Positions 44,302-54,885 of a stretch of 64,000 bases of DNA are shown piece after piece. The DNA comes from an uncultured Flavobacteriales bacterium (lineage in GTDB: Bacteria > Bacteroidota > Bacteroidia > Flavobacteriales > BACL11): positions 1 through 64,000 of the forward strand of contig CAJQIZ010000004.1 in the NCBI GenBank assembly GCA_905478555.1, given 5' to 3'. Numbering within the stretch: the stretch's first letter is position 1; each line of letters starts with the position of its first letter. The notes beneath the pieces are model-generated. The model worked only from the letters and a program-made list of their open reading frames with translations. It was not told the DNA's origin and searched no databases. Made by a program: the position numbers and the translations under genes.

Positions 44302-45108
44302 TTATTTTTCTTTTGTTACTTTTTTTTCTTCCGTTTTTGTTTCTTCTACTTTCGCTTCATTAGCTTTAACTTCAGCAGCATTTTTATCTAATTTAGCTTG
44401 AGCTTTTTCAGCATTTGCTTGTTCTCTATCTGATAATCCTTCTTTTACTGCTTCTGTTACAATACTTATAATCTTACTAATTGATTTTGAAGAGTCATCA
44501 TTAGAAGGAATTGGGAAACTTACTTTTGCAGGATCAGAGTTAGTATCTGCCATTGCGAAAATAGGAATACCTAATTTAGTAGCTTCAGCTACAGCAATAT
44601 GTTCTTTTACGATATCAACAACAAATAATGCGGAAGGCATTCTATTCATTTTAGCAATAGAACCTAAATTTCTATCTAATTTTTCTCTTGTTCTAGAAAT
44701 TTGTAATCTTTCTCTTTTTGATAAAGTAGCTAAAGTACCATCAGCAGACATTTTGTCAATAGTATCCATTTTCTTAATAGACTTTCTGATAGTAGCAAAG
44801 TTAGTTAATAATCCACCAGGCCATCTTTCAGTAATATATGGCATATTTAAAGATCCTGCACATTCTGAAACTATATTTTTAGCTTGTTTTTTAGTAGCAA
44901 CAAATAAAATAGATCTACCAGATTTTGCTATTTGCTTTAATGCAGCAGAAGCTTCATCTAGCATGCTAACTGTTTTGTTAAGATCGATAATGTGAATACC
45001 ATTTCTCTCCATAAATACATAAGGAGTCATACCTGGATTCCATTTCTTTTTTAGGTGACCAAAATGTACACCTGCTTCCAATAATTCTTTGAAGTTTGTT
45101 CTTGACAT
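44302..45108 (-). CDS. rpsB: 30S ribosomal protein S2
   Basis: S2 of the small subunit. The family signatures LLEAGVHFGHLKKKWNPGM, ERWPGGLLTNFATIRKSI, PSALFVVDIVKEHIAVAEA and FAMADTNSDP are present. The 268-residue chain ends in a charged EVKANEAKVEETKTEEKKV tail, an extension typical of Bacteroidota. A 99-bp spacer before it holds a candidate leader hairpin. Confidence 0.97.
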   Translation of the reverse strand: MSRTNFKELLEAGVHFGHLKKKWNPGMTPYVFMERNGIHIIDLNKTVSMLDEASAALKQIAKSGRSILFVATKKQAKNIVSECAGSLNMPYITERWPGGLLTNFATIRKSIKKMDTIDKMSADGTLATLSKRERLQISRTREKLDRNLGSIAKMNRMPSALFVVDIVKEHIAVAEATKLGIPIFAMADTNSDPAKVSFPIPSNDDSSKSISKIISIVTEAVKEGLSDREQANAEKAQAKLDKNAAEVKANEAKVEETKTEEKKVTKEK

Positions 45109-45125
45109 GTTTACTTTCTTTTTTA

Positions 45126-45187
45126 GGTTTAAGCAACTAATAGGTAGAAGTTTATATTTACTTGTCCTATTAGTTTAGATGCTAAAC
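45126..45187 (-). promoter_or_regulatory. Candidate structured leader of rpsB
   Basis: Within the rpsI-rpsB spacer AACTAATAGG (45135-45144) is perfectly complementary to CCTATTAGTT (45166-45175). The stem extends outward through GTTTAAGC and GCTAAAC with one bulge, giving about 17 pairs around a 21-nt loop. No promoter element or T run accompanies it. This fits an autoregulatory r-protein leader in the operon mRNA better than a terminator. Confidence 0.5.
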
Positions 45188-45207
45188 ATTGATTAATAAT
45201 AAAATTT

Positions 45208-45594
45208 CTATCTTTTAACCCACTGGAATTTCTTCCTTGCTTTTTTCTGTCCTGGTTTCTTTCTTTCCACAACTCTTGGGTCTCTTGTAAGTAATCCTTC
45301 TGCTTTTAATGCTGGCCTATGCTCAATATCAATTTCACAAAGAGCTCGAGCAATAGATAACTTTATAGCATCAGCCTGTCCGTTAATTCCTCCACCATTT
45401 ACATTTACTTTAATGTCAAACTTTCCGTCTAGTTCCACAACTTTAAATGGTTGGTGTAGTTTAAATTGTAAAGTTTCTAACGGAAAATAATCCTTATAAT
45501 CTTTTCCGTTAATAACAAAGTTACCTTTTCCTTCTGTAATGTAAAGTCTGGCAACAGATGCTTTTCTTCTTCCTATAGTATGAACTGTTTCCAT
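45208..45594 (-). CDS. rpsI: 30S ribosomal protein S9
   Basis: The 128-residue S9: METVHTIGRRKASVARLYI at the start, VNGGGINGQADAIKLSIARALC in the middle, and the basic C-terminal tail GQKKARKKFQWVKR that reaches the P-site tRNA. It follows rplM by one base. Confidence 0.98.
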   Translation of the reverse strand: METVHTIGRRKASVARLYITEGKGNFVINGKDYKDYFPLETLQFKLHQPFKVVELDGKFDIKVNVNGGGINGQADAIKLSIARALCEIDIEHRPALKAEGLLTRDPRVVERKKPGQKKARKKFQWVKR

Positions 45595-45595
45595 A

Positions 45596-46051
45596 TTATT
45601 TAAGATCGTTTAAGTTGATTAATTTAGGTTTTTGAGCTTCTTGTTCGTACTCAGTACCTGTATAAATGTAGAGATTTTTAAGAATAGCAGCTCCTAATTT
45701 ATTCTTAGGAAGCATTCCTTTAATCGCATGTTTTACTACAGATGTACCATCTTTTTCTAACATTTGAATTGGAGTAATTCTTTTTTGACCACCTGGATAA
45801 CCAGTATGGCTAAAAATCTCTCTGTTTTCCATTTTTCTCCCTGTCATGATTGCTTTATCAGCATTTATAACAATTACATAATCACCACAATCAGCATGAG
45901 GAGTAAAATTAGTTTTGTATTTTCCTCTTAAAATCTTAGCGATTTTAGAAGACATTCTACCTAAAATTTGGTTTTCAGCATCAACAATAAACCACTGCTT
46001 ATTAGCAGTTTCCTTGTTAGCCGACAATGTTTTGTAACTTAATGTATCCAC
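45596..46051 (-). CDS. rplM: 50S ribosomal protein L13
   Basis: The 151-residue L13 with WFIVDAENQILGRMSSKIAKILRGKYK, HADCGDYVIVINADKAIMTGRK and MLPKNKLGAAILKNLYIYTG. The start is a GTG at 46049-46051, giving the conserved N-terminus MDTLSYKT. It heads the rplM-rpsI-rpsB-tsf operon from a TATTTTTG promoter. Confidence 0.98.
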   Translation of the reverse strand: MDTLSYKTLSANKETANKQWFIVDAENQILGRMSSKIAKILRGKYKTNFTPHADCGDYVIVINADKAIMTGRKMENREIFSHTGYPGGQKRITPIQMLEKDGTSVVKHAIKGMLPKNKLGAAILKNLYIYTGTEYEQEAQKPKLINLNDLK

Positions 46052-46084
46052 AATATTTATTTTTTATCCTATTAAAAAGGTCTG

Positions 46085-46092
46085 CAAAAATA
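46085..46092 (-). promoter_or_regulatory. Promoter -7 element for the ribosomal operon
   Basis: TATTTTTG followed by C on the minus strand, an exact TAnnTTTG match, 33 nt before the rplM GTG. Confidence 0.65.
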
Positions 46093-46134
46093 CATTTATT
46101 TTTTTTCCTGCCGCCTTTTACTCAACAATTTATC

Positions 46135-47325
46135 TTAATAAATTAATTTTAATTCTTTTCCTACCTTTATAAATGCATTTATTGCTGTATCCAAATCTTC
46201 TTTGGAATGAGATGCAGAAATCTGAACTCTGATTCTAGCTTTTTCTTTTGGTACAACCGGGAAAAAGAATCCTATTACATAAATTCCTTCTGCTAACAAC
46301 TTATTCGACATCTCCTGAGCTAACTTTGCATCATACAACATAACAGGTACAATAGCATGAACCCCTTCCTTTATATCGAAACCTGCAACATTCATTTTCT
46401 TTCTGAAATACTGAGTATTTTCTTCCAAAGTATCTCTCAAATCTGTAGTATCCGAAAGTAAATCAATCACCTTTGAAGCAGCCCCTACAATTGATGGAGC
46501 TAAAGAATTAGAAAACAAATACGGACGAGATCTCTGTCTGAGTATATCAATAATTTCCTTACGGCCAGAAGTAAAACCTCCCATTGCACCGCCCAAAGCC
46601 TTTCCTAAAGTAGAGGTAATAATATCTACCCTTCCTATAACACCACAATGTTCGTGTGTTCCTCTACCTGTTTTACCCACAAATCCTGTAGAATGACAAT
46701 CATCTACCATTACTAAAGCGTCATATTTTTCTGCCAAATCACAAATTTTATCCAATTGTGCCAAATAGCCATCCATAGAGAAAACGCCATCCGTTACAAT
46801 AACTCTGTTTCTTTGATCTTGAGAAAGTTTCAATTGCTCCTCCAAAGATTCCATATCGTTATTTTTATATCGGTATCTTTTCGCTTTACACAATCTTACT
46901 CCATCAATAATAGAAGCATGATTCAGCTCATCTGAAATAATAGCATCTTCTGCAGAAAAAAGAGGTTCGAAAACCCCACCATTTGCATCAAAAGCAGCCG
47001 CATATAATATAGTGTCTTCAGTTCCTAAAAATTTAGAAAGTTTATTTTCTAAATTCTTATGAATATCTTGTGTACCGCAAATAAAACGAACAGAAGACAT
47101 ACCATAACCGTGTGTATCCAAAGTATCTTTTGCTGCCTGAATTACTTCAGGGTGAGAAGATAATCCTAAATAATTATTAGCACAAAAGTTCAAAACTTCC
47201 TCCCCTGTACTCACTTTTATAAGTGCACCTTGAGGATTTGTTATTATTCTTTCCTCTTTATACAGGCCTTCCTCTTTAATATTATTAAGTTCTGTTTGTA
47301 ATTGTTGTTGTAGTTTTCCGTACAT
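46135..47325 (-). CDS. kbl: Glycine C-acetyltransferase (2-amino-3-ketobutyrate CoA ligase)
   Basis: A PLP-dependent alpha-oxoamine synthase of 396 residues that joins glycine and acetyl-CoA or works in threonine breakdown. The signatures include [56 protein letters not shown], and the PLP lysine in [18 protein letters not shown]. It has its own promoter (TACTTTTG at 47344). Close relatives such as BioF or SPT differ, but the threonine pathway call fits best. Confidence 0.9.
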   Translation of the reverse strand: MYGKLQQQLQTELNNIKEEGLYKEERIITNPQGALIKVSTGEEVLNFCANNYLGLSSHPEVIQAAKDTLDTHGYGMSSVRFICGTQDIHKNLENKLSKFLGTEDTILYAAAFDANGGVFEPLFSAEDAIISDELNHASIIDGVRLCKAKRYRYKNNDMESLEEQLKLSQDQRNRVIVTDGVFSMDGYLAQLDKICDLAEKYDALVMVDDCHSTGFVGKTGRGTHEHCGVIGRVDIITSTLGKALGGAMGGFTSGRKEIIDILRQRSRPYLFSNSLAPSIVGAASKVIDLLSDTTDLRDTLEENTQYFRKKMNVAGFDIKEGVHAIVPVMLYDAKLAQEMSNKLLAEGIYVIGFFFPVVPKEKARIRVQISASHSKEDLDTAINAFIKVGKELKLIY

Positions 47326-47343
47326 AATTTATTTTTGGGATGG

Positions 47344-47351
47344 CAAAAGTA
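47344..47351 (-). promoter_or_regulatory. Promoter -7 element for kbl
   Basis: TACTTTTG followed by C on the minus strand, an exact TAnnTTTG match, 18 nt before the start and directly after the capA-side terminator. Confidence 0.6.
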
Positions 47352-47360
47352 CACAAATAA

Positions 47361-47385
47361 AAAAAGGAGGCAAAAGCCTCCTTTT
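47361..47385 (-). terminator. Rho-independent terminator of the CapA-like gene
   Basis: AAAAAGGAGGC (47361-47371) pairs with GCCTCCTTTT (47376-47385) around an AAAA loop; the minus strand reads into a T run. Confidence 0.85.
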
Positions 47386-47405
47386 AGATTTATTATATTA
47401 TTCCT

Positions 47406-48437
47406 TTATTTATTTTGAGTAAATGAAGAACCATCAAAAACAATTTTACTCTCTGGGAAATCTACAGTTATCAAATTTTTAATTTCAGTTAAAACTTTCT
47501 GATCCTTATCAATAACAGGAATTCCGCTACCAATTTGCTTAATAGAAACTATATTACCACTTATAAATTCACCTTCTTTATTTACATTTACTTCTACTAT
47601 TGGTGCTATTCCTTTTACTCCTTTCAGACTAAATCTTTTATAGGTACAGAAATTACCTAACGAATAACAAATTAATCTATCTTTATATATTTCCAAAGCT
47701 CTTGTAACATGAGGTCCGTGACCGAAAACTATATCCGCTCCATTATCAATTACCCCATGAGAAAATTTATATGGATTCCCTCTATTTTCTCCATAGCAAT
47801 ATTCTGTTTTTCTGGTAATATGTGTTCTTTCAGCACCTTCACCACCGCCATGAAAACTTACTACAACAACATCACAAAAGGAATCTAAAAATTTAACTAT
47901 TTTATTAGCATTTTCCTGATCTGATATTTGAATTGTTTTACGATTAGGTGAAAAAGCGCAAAAACCAACCAACAAATCATTAATCGTTACTGTATCCCAA
48001 GGAATAGATTCGATACCTGCAAAACAGAATTTTTTCTCATTCAATACATTCACTGTATTTTCTCTTCCTAAAGAACCAAAATCACCAACATGATTATTTG
48101 CAAGTGATAAAATATCAAATCCAGCATCTACTAATTGATCAATTAAATATTCTGGTTGTCTAAATGCATAACAAAGTGAAGGGTCTCCACATTTCTTCAC
48201 AGTACCTCCTGAATTTAATACTGTTCCTTCTAAATTACCGAAAGTTACATCTGCACTTTTAAGAATGCTTTCTACATTCTCAAATAAATTAGTCCCTTTA
48301 GGAGGTAAATAAGATTCAGAAGGATAGTTAGTACCTAACATCATATCTCCGACTCCTACAAATTTATAAGTATGGTTGCTTTGTCCAGAAATTAACAATG
48401 GAATTCCTAAAAATAAGATCAGTATATATGCTTTCAT
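47406..48437 (-). CDS. CapA-family (PgsA-like) calcineurin-fold protein
   Basis: A 343-residue exported protein (signal peptide ending LLISGQ). Its metallophosphatase-like fold carries VGVGDMMLG-type VGDMMLGTN, FGNLEGTV, SLANNHVGDFG, VVVSFHGGGEGAERTH and FGHGPHVTRALEIYKDRLICYSLGNF. CapA proteins take part in capsule or poly-gamma-glutamate production, but no capBC is nearby, so the substrate is open. I use the ATG at 48435-48437: the longer TTG start would lie inside the TATCTTTG promoter element at 48456. Confidence 0.85.
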   Translation of the reverse strand: MKAYILILFLGIPLLISGQSNHTYKFVGVGDMMLGTNYPSESYLPPKGTNLFENVESILKSADVTFGNLEGTVLNSGGTVKKCGDPSLCYAFRQPEYLIDQLVDAGFDILSLANNHVGDFGSLGRENTVNVLNEKKFCFAGIESIPWDTVTINDLLVGFCAFSPNRKTIQISDQENANKIVKFLDSFCDVVVVSFHGGGEGAERTHITRKTEYCYGENRGNPYKFSHGVIDNGADIVFGHGPHVTRALEIYKDRLICYSLGNFCTYKRFSLKGVKGIAPIVEVNVNKEGEFISGNIVSIKQIGSGIPVIDKDQKVLTEIKNLITVDFPESKIVFDGSSFTQNK

Positions 48438-48455
48438 ATTAAAGTTAAATTTTTT

Positions 48456-48463
48456 CAAAGATA
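48456..48463 (-). promoter_or_regulatory. Promoter -7 element for the CapA-like gene
   Basis: TATCTTTG on the minus strand, an exact TAnnTTTG match, 18 nt before the ATG at 48437. It decides between the ATG and an upstream TTG. Confidence 0.6.
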
Positions 48464-48512
48464 GGAAATAGTTTTTATCTTTTACAATTATTAAGATTTC
48501 AGATTTTTAGAC

Positions 48513-48540
48513 AAAAAAGGGGTCAAAAGACTCCTTTCTA
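48513..48540 (-). terminator. Rho-independent terminator of gdhA
   Basis: AAAAAGGGGTC and GACTCCTTT form a short stem (one G-T pair) around an AAAA loop, about 20 bp after the gdhA stop, with a T tract on the minus strand. Confidence 0.65.
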
Positions 48541-48560
48541 AAAATACTATAGAATATAAA

Positions 48561-49907
<1,347 letters not shown>

Positions 49908-49941
49908 TTATATTTAAGTTTTTATTTTAAAAATATTTCGG

Positions 49942-49969
49942 CAAATGTATAGTATTTTTTTAATAACAA
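49942..49969 (-). promoter_or_regulatory. Promoter for gdhA (-33 TTG and -7 TACATTTG)
   Basis: On the minus strand TTG at 49967-49969 is followed after 17 bp by TACATTTG (49942-49949) and then C, a good Bacteroidota promoter. The leader is about 43 nt to the gdhA ATG. Confidence 0.7.
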
Positions 49970-49975
49970 AAATCT

Positions 49976-50790
49976 TTACATTATTCTTTTATATATTTTA
50001 ACAGACAAAGGGATTATTATATCTTTAAATTCTATTTGCAAAAGGTGTTTTGCAATTTTAGAACTTTGCCACTGTAACTTTTGTTTTATCTCATCAACAT
50101 GTAATGCTTTCTGCTCTAAAACTTCAATAATTAATTCTTCTTCATTAGTAAGAGAGTTAAATAACGATTGCTGAACTTCTTTTTCTTGCAAGTCCCAATT
50201 TAAGTTCTTTACAATATCATTTACATTATACAACAAGATTGCTTTATGATTTTTTATAAGATAATTACAACCTTCAGGTTGTTTATCTATTGGCTTACGA
50301 GGTACAGCAAATCTCTATTATAATGATTAGCTATATCTGCTGTAATTAACGACCCTCCCTTTTTACTGCTTTCAATTACAATAGTTGCATACGAAATACC
50401 CGATAAAATCCTATTTCTACTAGTGAAATTCTGTCTATCGGGTGCCACACCAATCATATAATAAGAAAGTAATGATCCCTGTTGCATAATTTCTTGCTCC
50501 AAATTAGCATGTTGAGAAGGGTACACTCTATCTAAATCATGATCTAAAGCAGCAACGGTATCTAATCCTTTATGTAATGCATCTTTGTGTGATACTATAT
50601 CAATTCCGAATGATATCCCACTAAATATAACTATATTGTATTGTGCAAGCTCTGAAATTAAATTTTGAGTATACTCTTTTCCAAACTGAGTACTTTTTCT
50701 GGTTCCAACAATAGAAAGAAATCTTTGGTTATTCCAATCTATATTACCTATTTGTTTATCTTTGTTTCTTGTAAAATATAAAAATATGAG
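49976..50790 (-). pseudogene. dprA: dprA remnant (DNA processing protein A), frameshifted and 5'-truncated
   Basis: The Rossmann core reads RFLSIVGTRKSTQFGKEYTQ, VIFSGISFGIDIVSHKDAL, VYPSQHANL, NRILSGISYATIVIESSKKG, ITADIANHYNRDLL, then stops at 50287. After a shift of one base near 50308-50310 the expected text resumes: KPIDKQPEGCNYLIK, and on to a winged-helix tail. The usual VPGK reads VPRK, a further sign of decay. The N-terminal domain of about 100 residues is missing: no ATG opens the frame, and the TonB receptor gene begins there. DprA loads RecA on incoming single-stranded DNA in natural transformation. Confidence 0.85.
50757..50764 (+). promoter_or_regulatory. Promoter -7 element for the TonB receptor
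   Basis: TATCTTTG, an exact TAnnTTTG match, 21 nt before the ATG at 50786. It lies inside the dprA remnant and supports that ATG over an upstream one. Confidence 0.6.
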
Positions 50791-53194
50791 AAAATTTTTA
50801 CCTATTATTATTCTTTTTATTTCTTTTTCAGTTGCTCATTCTCAATCTATTTCGGGAACTATAATAGATAAAAACACTCAAGAACCACTAATTGGAGTAA
50901 ATGTAATATTAAGTAATACTAACGGAACAACCACTAATATTGATGGCGAATTTTCATTGGAAATAACAGAAAATGAAAAAACTATATCCTTTAAATACAT
51001 AGGGTACGAAACGGTTATAAAAGAAATTTCCGGAGAAACAGAATGGATTATTAAAATGAAATCAGCTAGTCAGCAAATTGGTACAGTAGTGGTTTCTGCC
51101 GGAAAGTTCGAACAAAAAATTGAAGAAATTACTGTTTCCATGGAAGTAATTAGCCCTTCTTTAATTGAGAATAAAAATACTACTAATATAGAAACTGCTA
51201 TGGAGCAAGTTCCTGGGGTGAACATTACTGACGGACAAGCAAATATTAGAGGGGGAAGCGGATGGAGTTACGGAGCAGGTAGCAGAGTATTAGTAATGGT
51301 AGATGGTATGCCATTAATTTCTGGTGACGCGGGACAGGTACAATGGAACCTTATAGCTACAGAAAACATAAATCAAATTGAAGTTATTAAAGGAGCTTCC
51401 TCTGCCTTGTACGGTTCGTCTGCTTTAAATGGAGTAATAAATATTAGAACTGCCTTTCCTAAACTTTCGGAAATAGAACTACACCCTACTGCAGGATACA
51501 CTAAAATTTCAACTCATTTTGGAGTAACTGATAATGCTAAAAGAGAACTAATAAATTGGTGGGGAGATAGAAGACAACAATATTATGGAACTGAATTTTC
51601 TCATTCTAGGAAAATTGGAAAATTGGACTTAACAGTAGGAGGGAATTATTTTAAAGACGAAGGATACAGAAAAGAAGAAATAACAGACAGAAAGAGATTC
51701 AATTTTAATGCTAATTTCCACTCCAGAAAAATATCTGGACTTTCGTACGGACTAAACGGAAACTTTCTATTTCAATCTACCGGATCTGCTATTATTTGGA
51801 ATGGTTTAGACCAAGCCTATATCCCTTTAGATTCTTCCGTAACAACTACTAGTGGGGATACTTATAATATAGATCCTTTTATACAATATGTCACAGAAAA
51901 TAACACTCATAATTTTAAAAGCAGGTATCTAAAAGTTATAAATGATAATAGTACTGATGGAGAAGATAATGCACAAGATAATGAGTCTGAAACTTTTTAT
52001 TCAGATTATCAATGGCAACATAATTTTAAAGAAATGAATCTTAGAGTTACTAGTGGAACAACAAATGAGATAGTTCTTGCTAGATCTGATCTTTTTCAAG
52101 GAGATAATTACCGATCAAATAACTCAATATACACCCAATTAGATAAAAAATGGAATAAAGTAAATTTATCATTTGGAGGAAGATACGAACATTTTACAAT
52201 ACAATCAGAAGATGAATATTTAATTGATGGAAAATTAACAAATTCATTTGGAAAAGCAAAACCCGTGTTTAGAGCAGGGGCAAATTATCAAATAGCAGAA
52301 GCTACTTATTTAAGAACTTCTTGGGGACAAGGATTCCGATTTCCATCTATGGCAGAACTGTTTATTTCCACTACCTATTCGGGGATAGAAATATTTGCAA
52401 ATCCAAATCTGAAACCAGAAACAGGATGGAGTGCAGAAATTGGATTAAAACAAGGGGTAAAAGCAGGTAAATGGATGGGGTATTTAGATGCTGCCGTATT
52501 CATTATGGAATATAACGACATGATGGAATTTAATTTTGGGAATTGGGGAGACACAGTAAGTTTTGAAATTGTGGATAATGAAATAATTTATGATGGTATT
52601 GGATTTAAATCTGTAAATGTTGGAGAAACAAGAGTAAGTGGAATGGAGTTTAGCTTTACAGGATATGGTGAGATTACAAAAGATGTATCTGTAAATATAT
52701 TAGCGGGATATACCTACATGAATACAAAATCATTAACTCCAGATTATGTTTACTATACGAATAACTACATTTTGTCATCAATATTAGGAGACTCATCTAT
52801 GACTGAAGATCTAACTTATAATTCTACCAGTTCTGATACTTCAACAATAAAACCTCTCAAGTATAGATATAAACACATTGCAAAACTAGATTTAGAAATC
52901 ACGTATAAGAGGTTTGCTTTTGGAAGTAGTTTCCGATACAATGACTTTATGAAGAATATAGATTTAGCCTTTACTTCACCATTATTAGCAGAATCAATTC
53001 CTGATATAAATGAAGCAAGAGAAAAATTTAAAAATGGAGATTTTATTGTAGATTTAAGAACTTCTTATCAGATTAACAAAACAACTAAAATTTCTTTAGT
53101 AATAAACAATTTACTAAATACAGAGTACATGAGCAGACCAGCAAACATGATGCCACCAAGAACTATTGCTGTACAATGTAGCATGAAAATATAG
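50786..53194 (+). CDS. TonB-dependent outer-membrane receptor
   Basis: An 802-residue receptor: signal peptide (about 1-20), a carboxypeptidase-regulatory-like domain (ISGTIIDKNTQEPLIGVNVIL to about residue 95), the plug (NIETAMEQVPGVNITDGQ..IRGGSGWSYGAG, QIEVIKGASSALYGSSALNGVINI), and a 22-strand barrel ending RTIAVQCSMKI. No SusD partner follows, so it more likely takes up a siderophore, vitamin or metal complex than a glycan. The substrate cannot be read from sequence. It overlaps kdsB by 1 bp. Confidence 0.93.
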   Translation: MRKFLPIIILFISFSVAHSQSISGTIIDKNTQEPLIGVNVILSNTNGTTTNIDGEFSLEITENEKTISFKYIGYETVIKEISGETEWIIKMKSASQQIGTVVVSAGKFEQKIEEITVSMEVISPSLIENKNTTNIETAMEQVPGVNITDGQANIRGGSGWSYGAGSRVLVMVDGMPLISGDAGQVQWNLIATENINQIEVIKGASSALYGSSALNGVINIRTAFPKLSEIELHPTAGYTKISTHFGVTDNAKRELINWWGDRRQQYYGTEFSHSRKIGKLDLTVGGNYFKDEGYRKEEITDRKRFNFNANFHSRKISGLSYGLNGNFLFQSTGSAIIWNGLDQAYIPLDSSVTTTSGDTYNIDPFIQYVTENNTHNFKSRYLKVINDNSTDGEDNAQDNESETFYSDYQWQHNFKEMNLRVTSGTTNEIVLARSDLFQGDNYRSNNSIYTQLDKKWNKVNLSFGGRYEHFTIQSEDEYLIDGKLTNSFGKAKPVFRAGANYQIAEATYLRTSWGQGFRFPSMAELFISTTYSGIEIFANPNLKPETGWSAEIGLKQGVKAGKWMGYLDAAVFIMEYNDMMEFNFGNWGDTVSFEIVDNEIIYDGIGFKSVNVGETRVSGMEFSFTGYGEITKDVSVNILAGYTYMNTKSLTPDYVYYTNNYILSSILGDSSMTEDLTYNSTSSDTSTIKPLKYRYKHIAKLDLEITYKRFAFGSSFRYNDFMKNIDLAFTSPLLAESIPDINEAREKFKNGDFIVDLRTSYQINKTTKISLVINNLLNTEYMSRPANMMPPRTIAVQCSMKI

Positions 53195-53925
53195 TGAGAG
53201 TATTAGCAATAATACCTGCACGATATAACTCTAGCAGATTCCCTGGAAAACCGCTAGTTGATATAATGGGAATCAGTATGATTCAAAGAGTTTACAATCA
53301 AGTTTCCCTCTGCAGGGAGGTTAGTAAAATAATCATTGCTACTGATGATGAAAGAATTGCATTTCATGTAAAAGGATTTGGAGGTAATGTAATGATGACA
53401 TCTAAACATCACGAAAGCGGAACAGATAGATGCGGAGAAGTATTATTAAAACTAGAAGAACACTTTGATGTAGTAGTAAATATTCAAGGAGACGAACCGT
53501 TTATTGAACCCCTGCAAATTAAACAACTTATTTCACTTTTTAAAGAAGAAGAGATAAAAATAGCAACACTAGCTAAACAGATAAATGATTATTCTTTGTA
53601 TATAGATGAAAATAAAGTGAAAGCAATTATTAATGACTCTAATTTTGCAGTCACTTTCCATAGAAAAGGAGATGTTTCAGAAGAAACATTTCTTGAAAAA
53701 GAATATTTTAAACACATAGGAATCTACGCATTTCAACAAGAAACTCTAGAGGAAATAACAAAACTTGCCACTAGTAAAAATGAAAAAAACTTGAATTTGG
53801 AACAACACAGGTGGTTAGACAATAATTATAAAATAAAAGTAGGAATAACTGAATTTGATCCCTTATCGGTAGATAATTTGGAAGATGTTGAAAAGATTAT
53901 TGAGTTTCATTCAAAAAATGCATAA
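53194..53925 (+). CDS. kdsB: 3-deoxy-manno-octulosonate cytidylyltransferase (CMP-KDO synthetase)
   Basis: Activates KDO with CTP for LPS inner-core synthesis. The 243-residue protein carries IIPARYNSSRFPGKPL (nucleotide loop), MTSKHHESGTDRCGEV, VVNIQGDEPFIEP and HIGIYAFQQETL. The GTG start overlaps the receptor stop. It confirms that this organism builds KDO-containing lipopolysaccharide. Confidence 0.95.
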   Translation: MRVLAIIPARYNSSRFPGKPLVDIMGISMIQRVYNQVSLCREVSKIIIATDDERIAFHVKGFGGNVMMTSKHHESGTDRCGEVLLKLEEHFDVVVNIQGDEPFIEPLQIKQLISLFKEEEIKIATLAKQINDYSLYIDENKVKAIINDSNFAVTFHRKGDVSEETFLEKEYFKHIGIYAFQQETLEEITKLATSKNEKNLNLEQHRWLDNNYKIKVGITEFDPLSVDNLEDVEKIIEFHSKNA

Positions 53926-53936
53926 TTTAGCCAAAG

Positions 53937-54884
53937 ATGAAAAACACAATTGATACTTATATCTCAGAATTATTATTTTTACACGACTGTGTAATTATAC
54001 CTAATTTAGGTGGATTTGTTGGAAACAATAAATCGGCTATACTAAACGAAAGTTCAGGAATAATTTACCCTCCATCAAAAGAAATTTTATTTAATAAAAA
54101 TCTTACAACAAATGATGGATTACTTATTAGTCATATTGCTATAAAAGAATCTATTAGAATTAATCAGGCAAAAGAATTGGCAGAGAAATATGTTAAAAAC
54201 ATAAATGAAAAACTAAAAAAAATAAGAACTTTCCGAATTGAAAAAGTAGGATTACTTTCACAAGGAATAGATGGTAATATATTATTCTTACAAGATTCAT
54301 TTACCAATTACAATCTTAATTCGTTCGGACTTAAATCAGAAAAAACTAAAAAAGTAGATAAAATAGAGAAACAGATTGAATCAATTATTCTACCAATAAC
54401 TACTAAAACTGGAAGGAGAAAAGTTTGGAGAGCAGCTGCTATTCTACTACCTATTATAGGGATTTCTTTAATCAGTATTACTCACGAAGATAAAATAAAC
54501 AATATCTATTCTCAAATGGCAAATTTGAATCCTTTTGCGATTTTCGAAAGTGAGCCAACTACTACAGAAATAGATACCAAAACTATAGAGTTGGAAACAA
54601 TAGAAATTATAAAAGAAGTAATTGAAACTCCTATCATAGTAATAGAAGAAAAAATAATTGAAAAGAATTTTCATCTGATAGCGGGAGCTTTTAGTAAAGA
54701 AACAAACGCAGAAAAATTTGTTTTAAAATTACAAAATGACAATTATAACTCCTCTATTGTTGGAAAAACAAAAGGAGGGTTAATCAGAGTTTGTTTTGAT
54801 AGTTTTGCAACAAAAGAAGAAGCAACTACCGCATTAAATATTCTAAAATCAGACAATAAGTCTGCTTGGATTTTATCCTTATAA
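53937..54884 (+). CDS. HU-CCDC81-like and SPOR domain protein
   Basis: A 315-residue membrane protein. The N-terminal part (1-130) is the paired HU-CCDC81 region typical of Bacteroidota (ISELLFLHDCVIIPNLGGFVG, FNKNLTTNDGLLISHIA). A single helix follows at about 163-182 (AAAILLPIIGISLIS). The C-terminal SPOR domain begins FHLIAGAFSKETNAEKF, and such domains bind septal peptidoglycan lacking stem peptides. The protein probably links the cell-division wall to an internal factor. It follows kdsB by 11 nt. Confidence 0.85.
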   Translation: MKNTIDTYISELLFLHDCVIIPNLGGFVGNNKSAILNESSGIIYPPSKEILFNKNLTTNDGLLISHIAIKESIRINQAKELAEKYVKNINEKLKKIRTFRIEKVGLLSQGIDGNILFLQDSFTNYNLNSFGLKSEKTKKVDKIEKQIESIILPITTKTGRRKVWRAAAILLPIIGISLISITHEDKINNIYSQMANLNPFAIFESEPTTTEIDTKTIELETIEIIKEVIETPIIVIEEKIIEKNFHLIAGAFSKETNAEKFVLKLQNDNYNSSIVGKTKGGLIRVCFDSFATKEEATTALNILKSDNKSAWILSL

Positions 54885-54885
54885 T

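Noticed and set aside
46052..46134. A ribosomal-protein leader before rplM
   Set aside because: The promoter leaves a leader of only about 28 nt with no evident stem.
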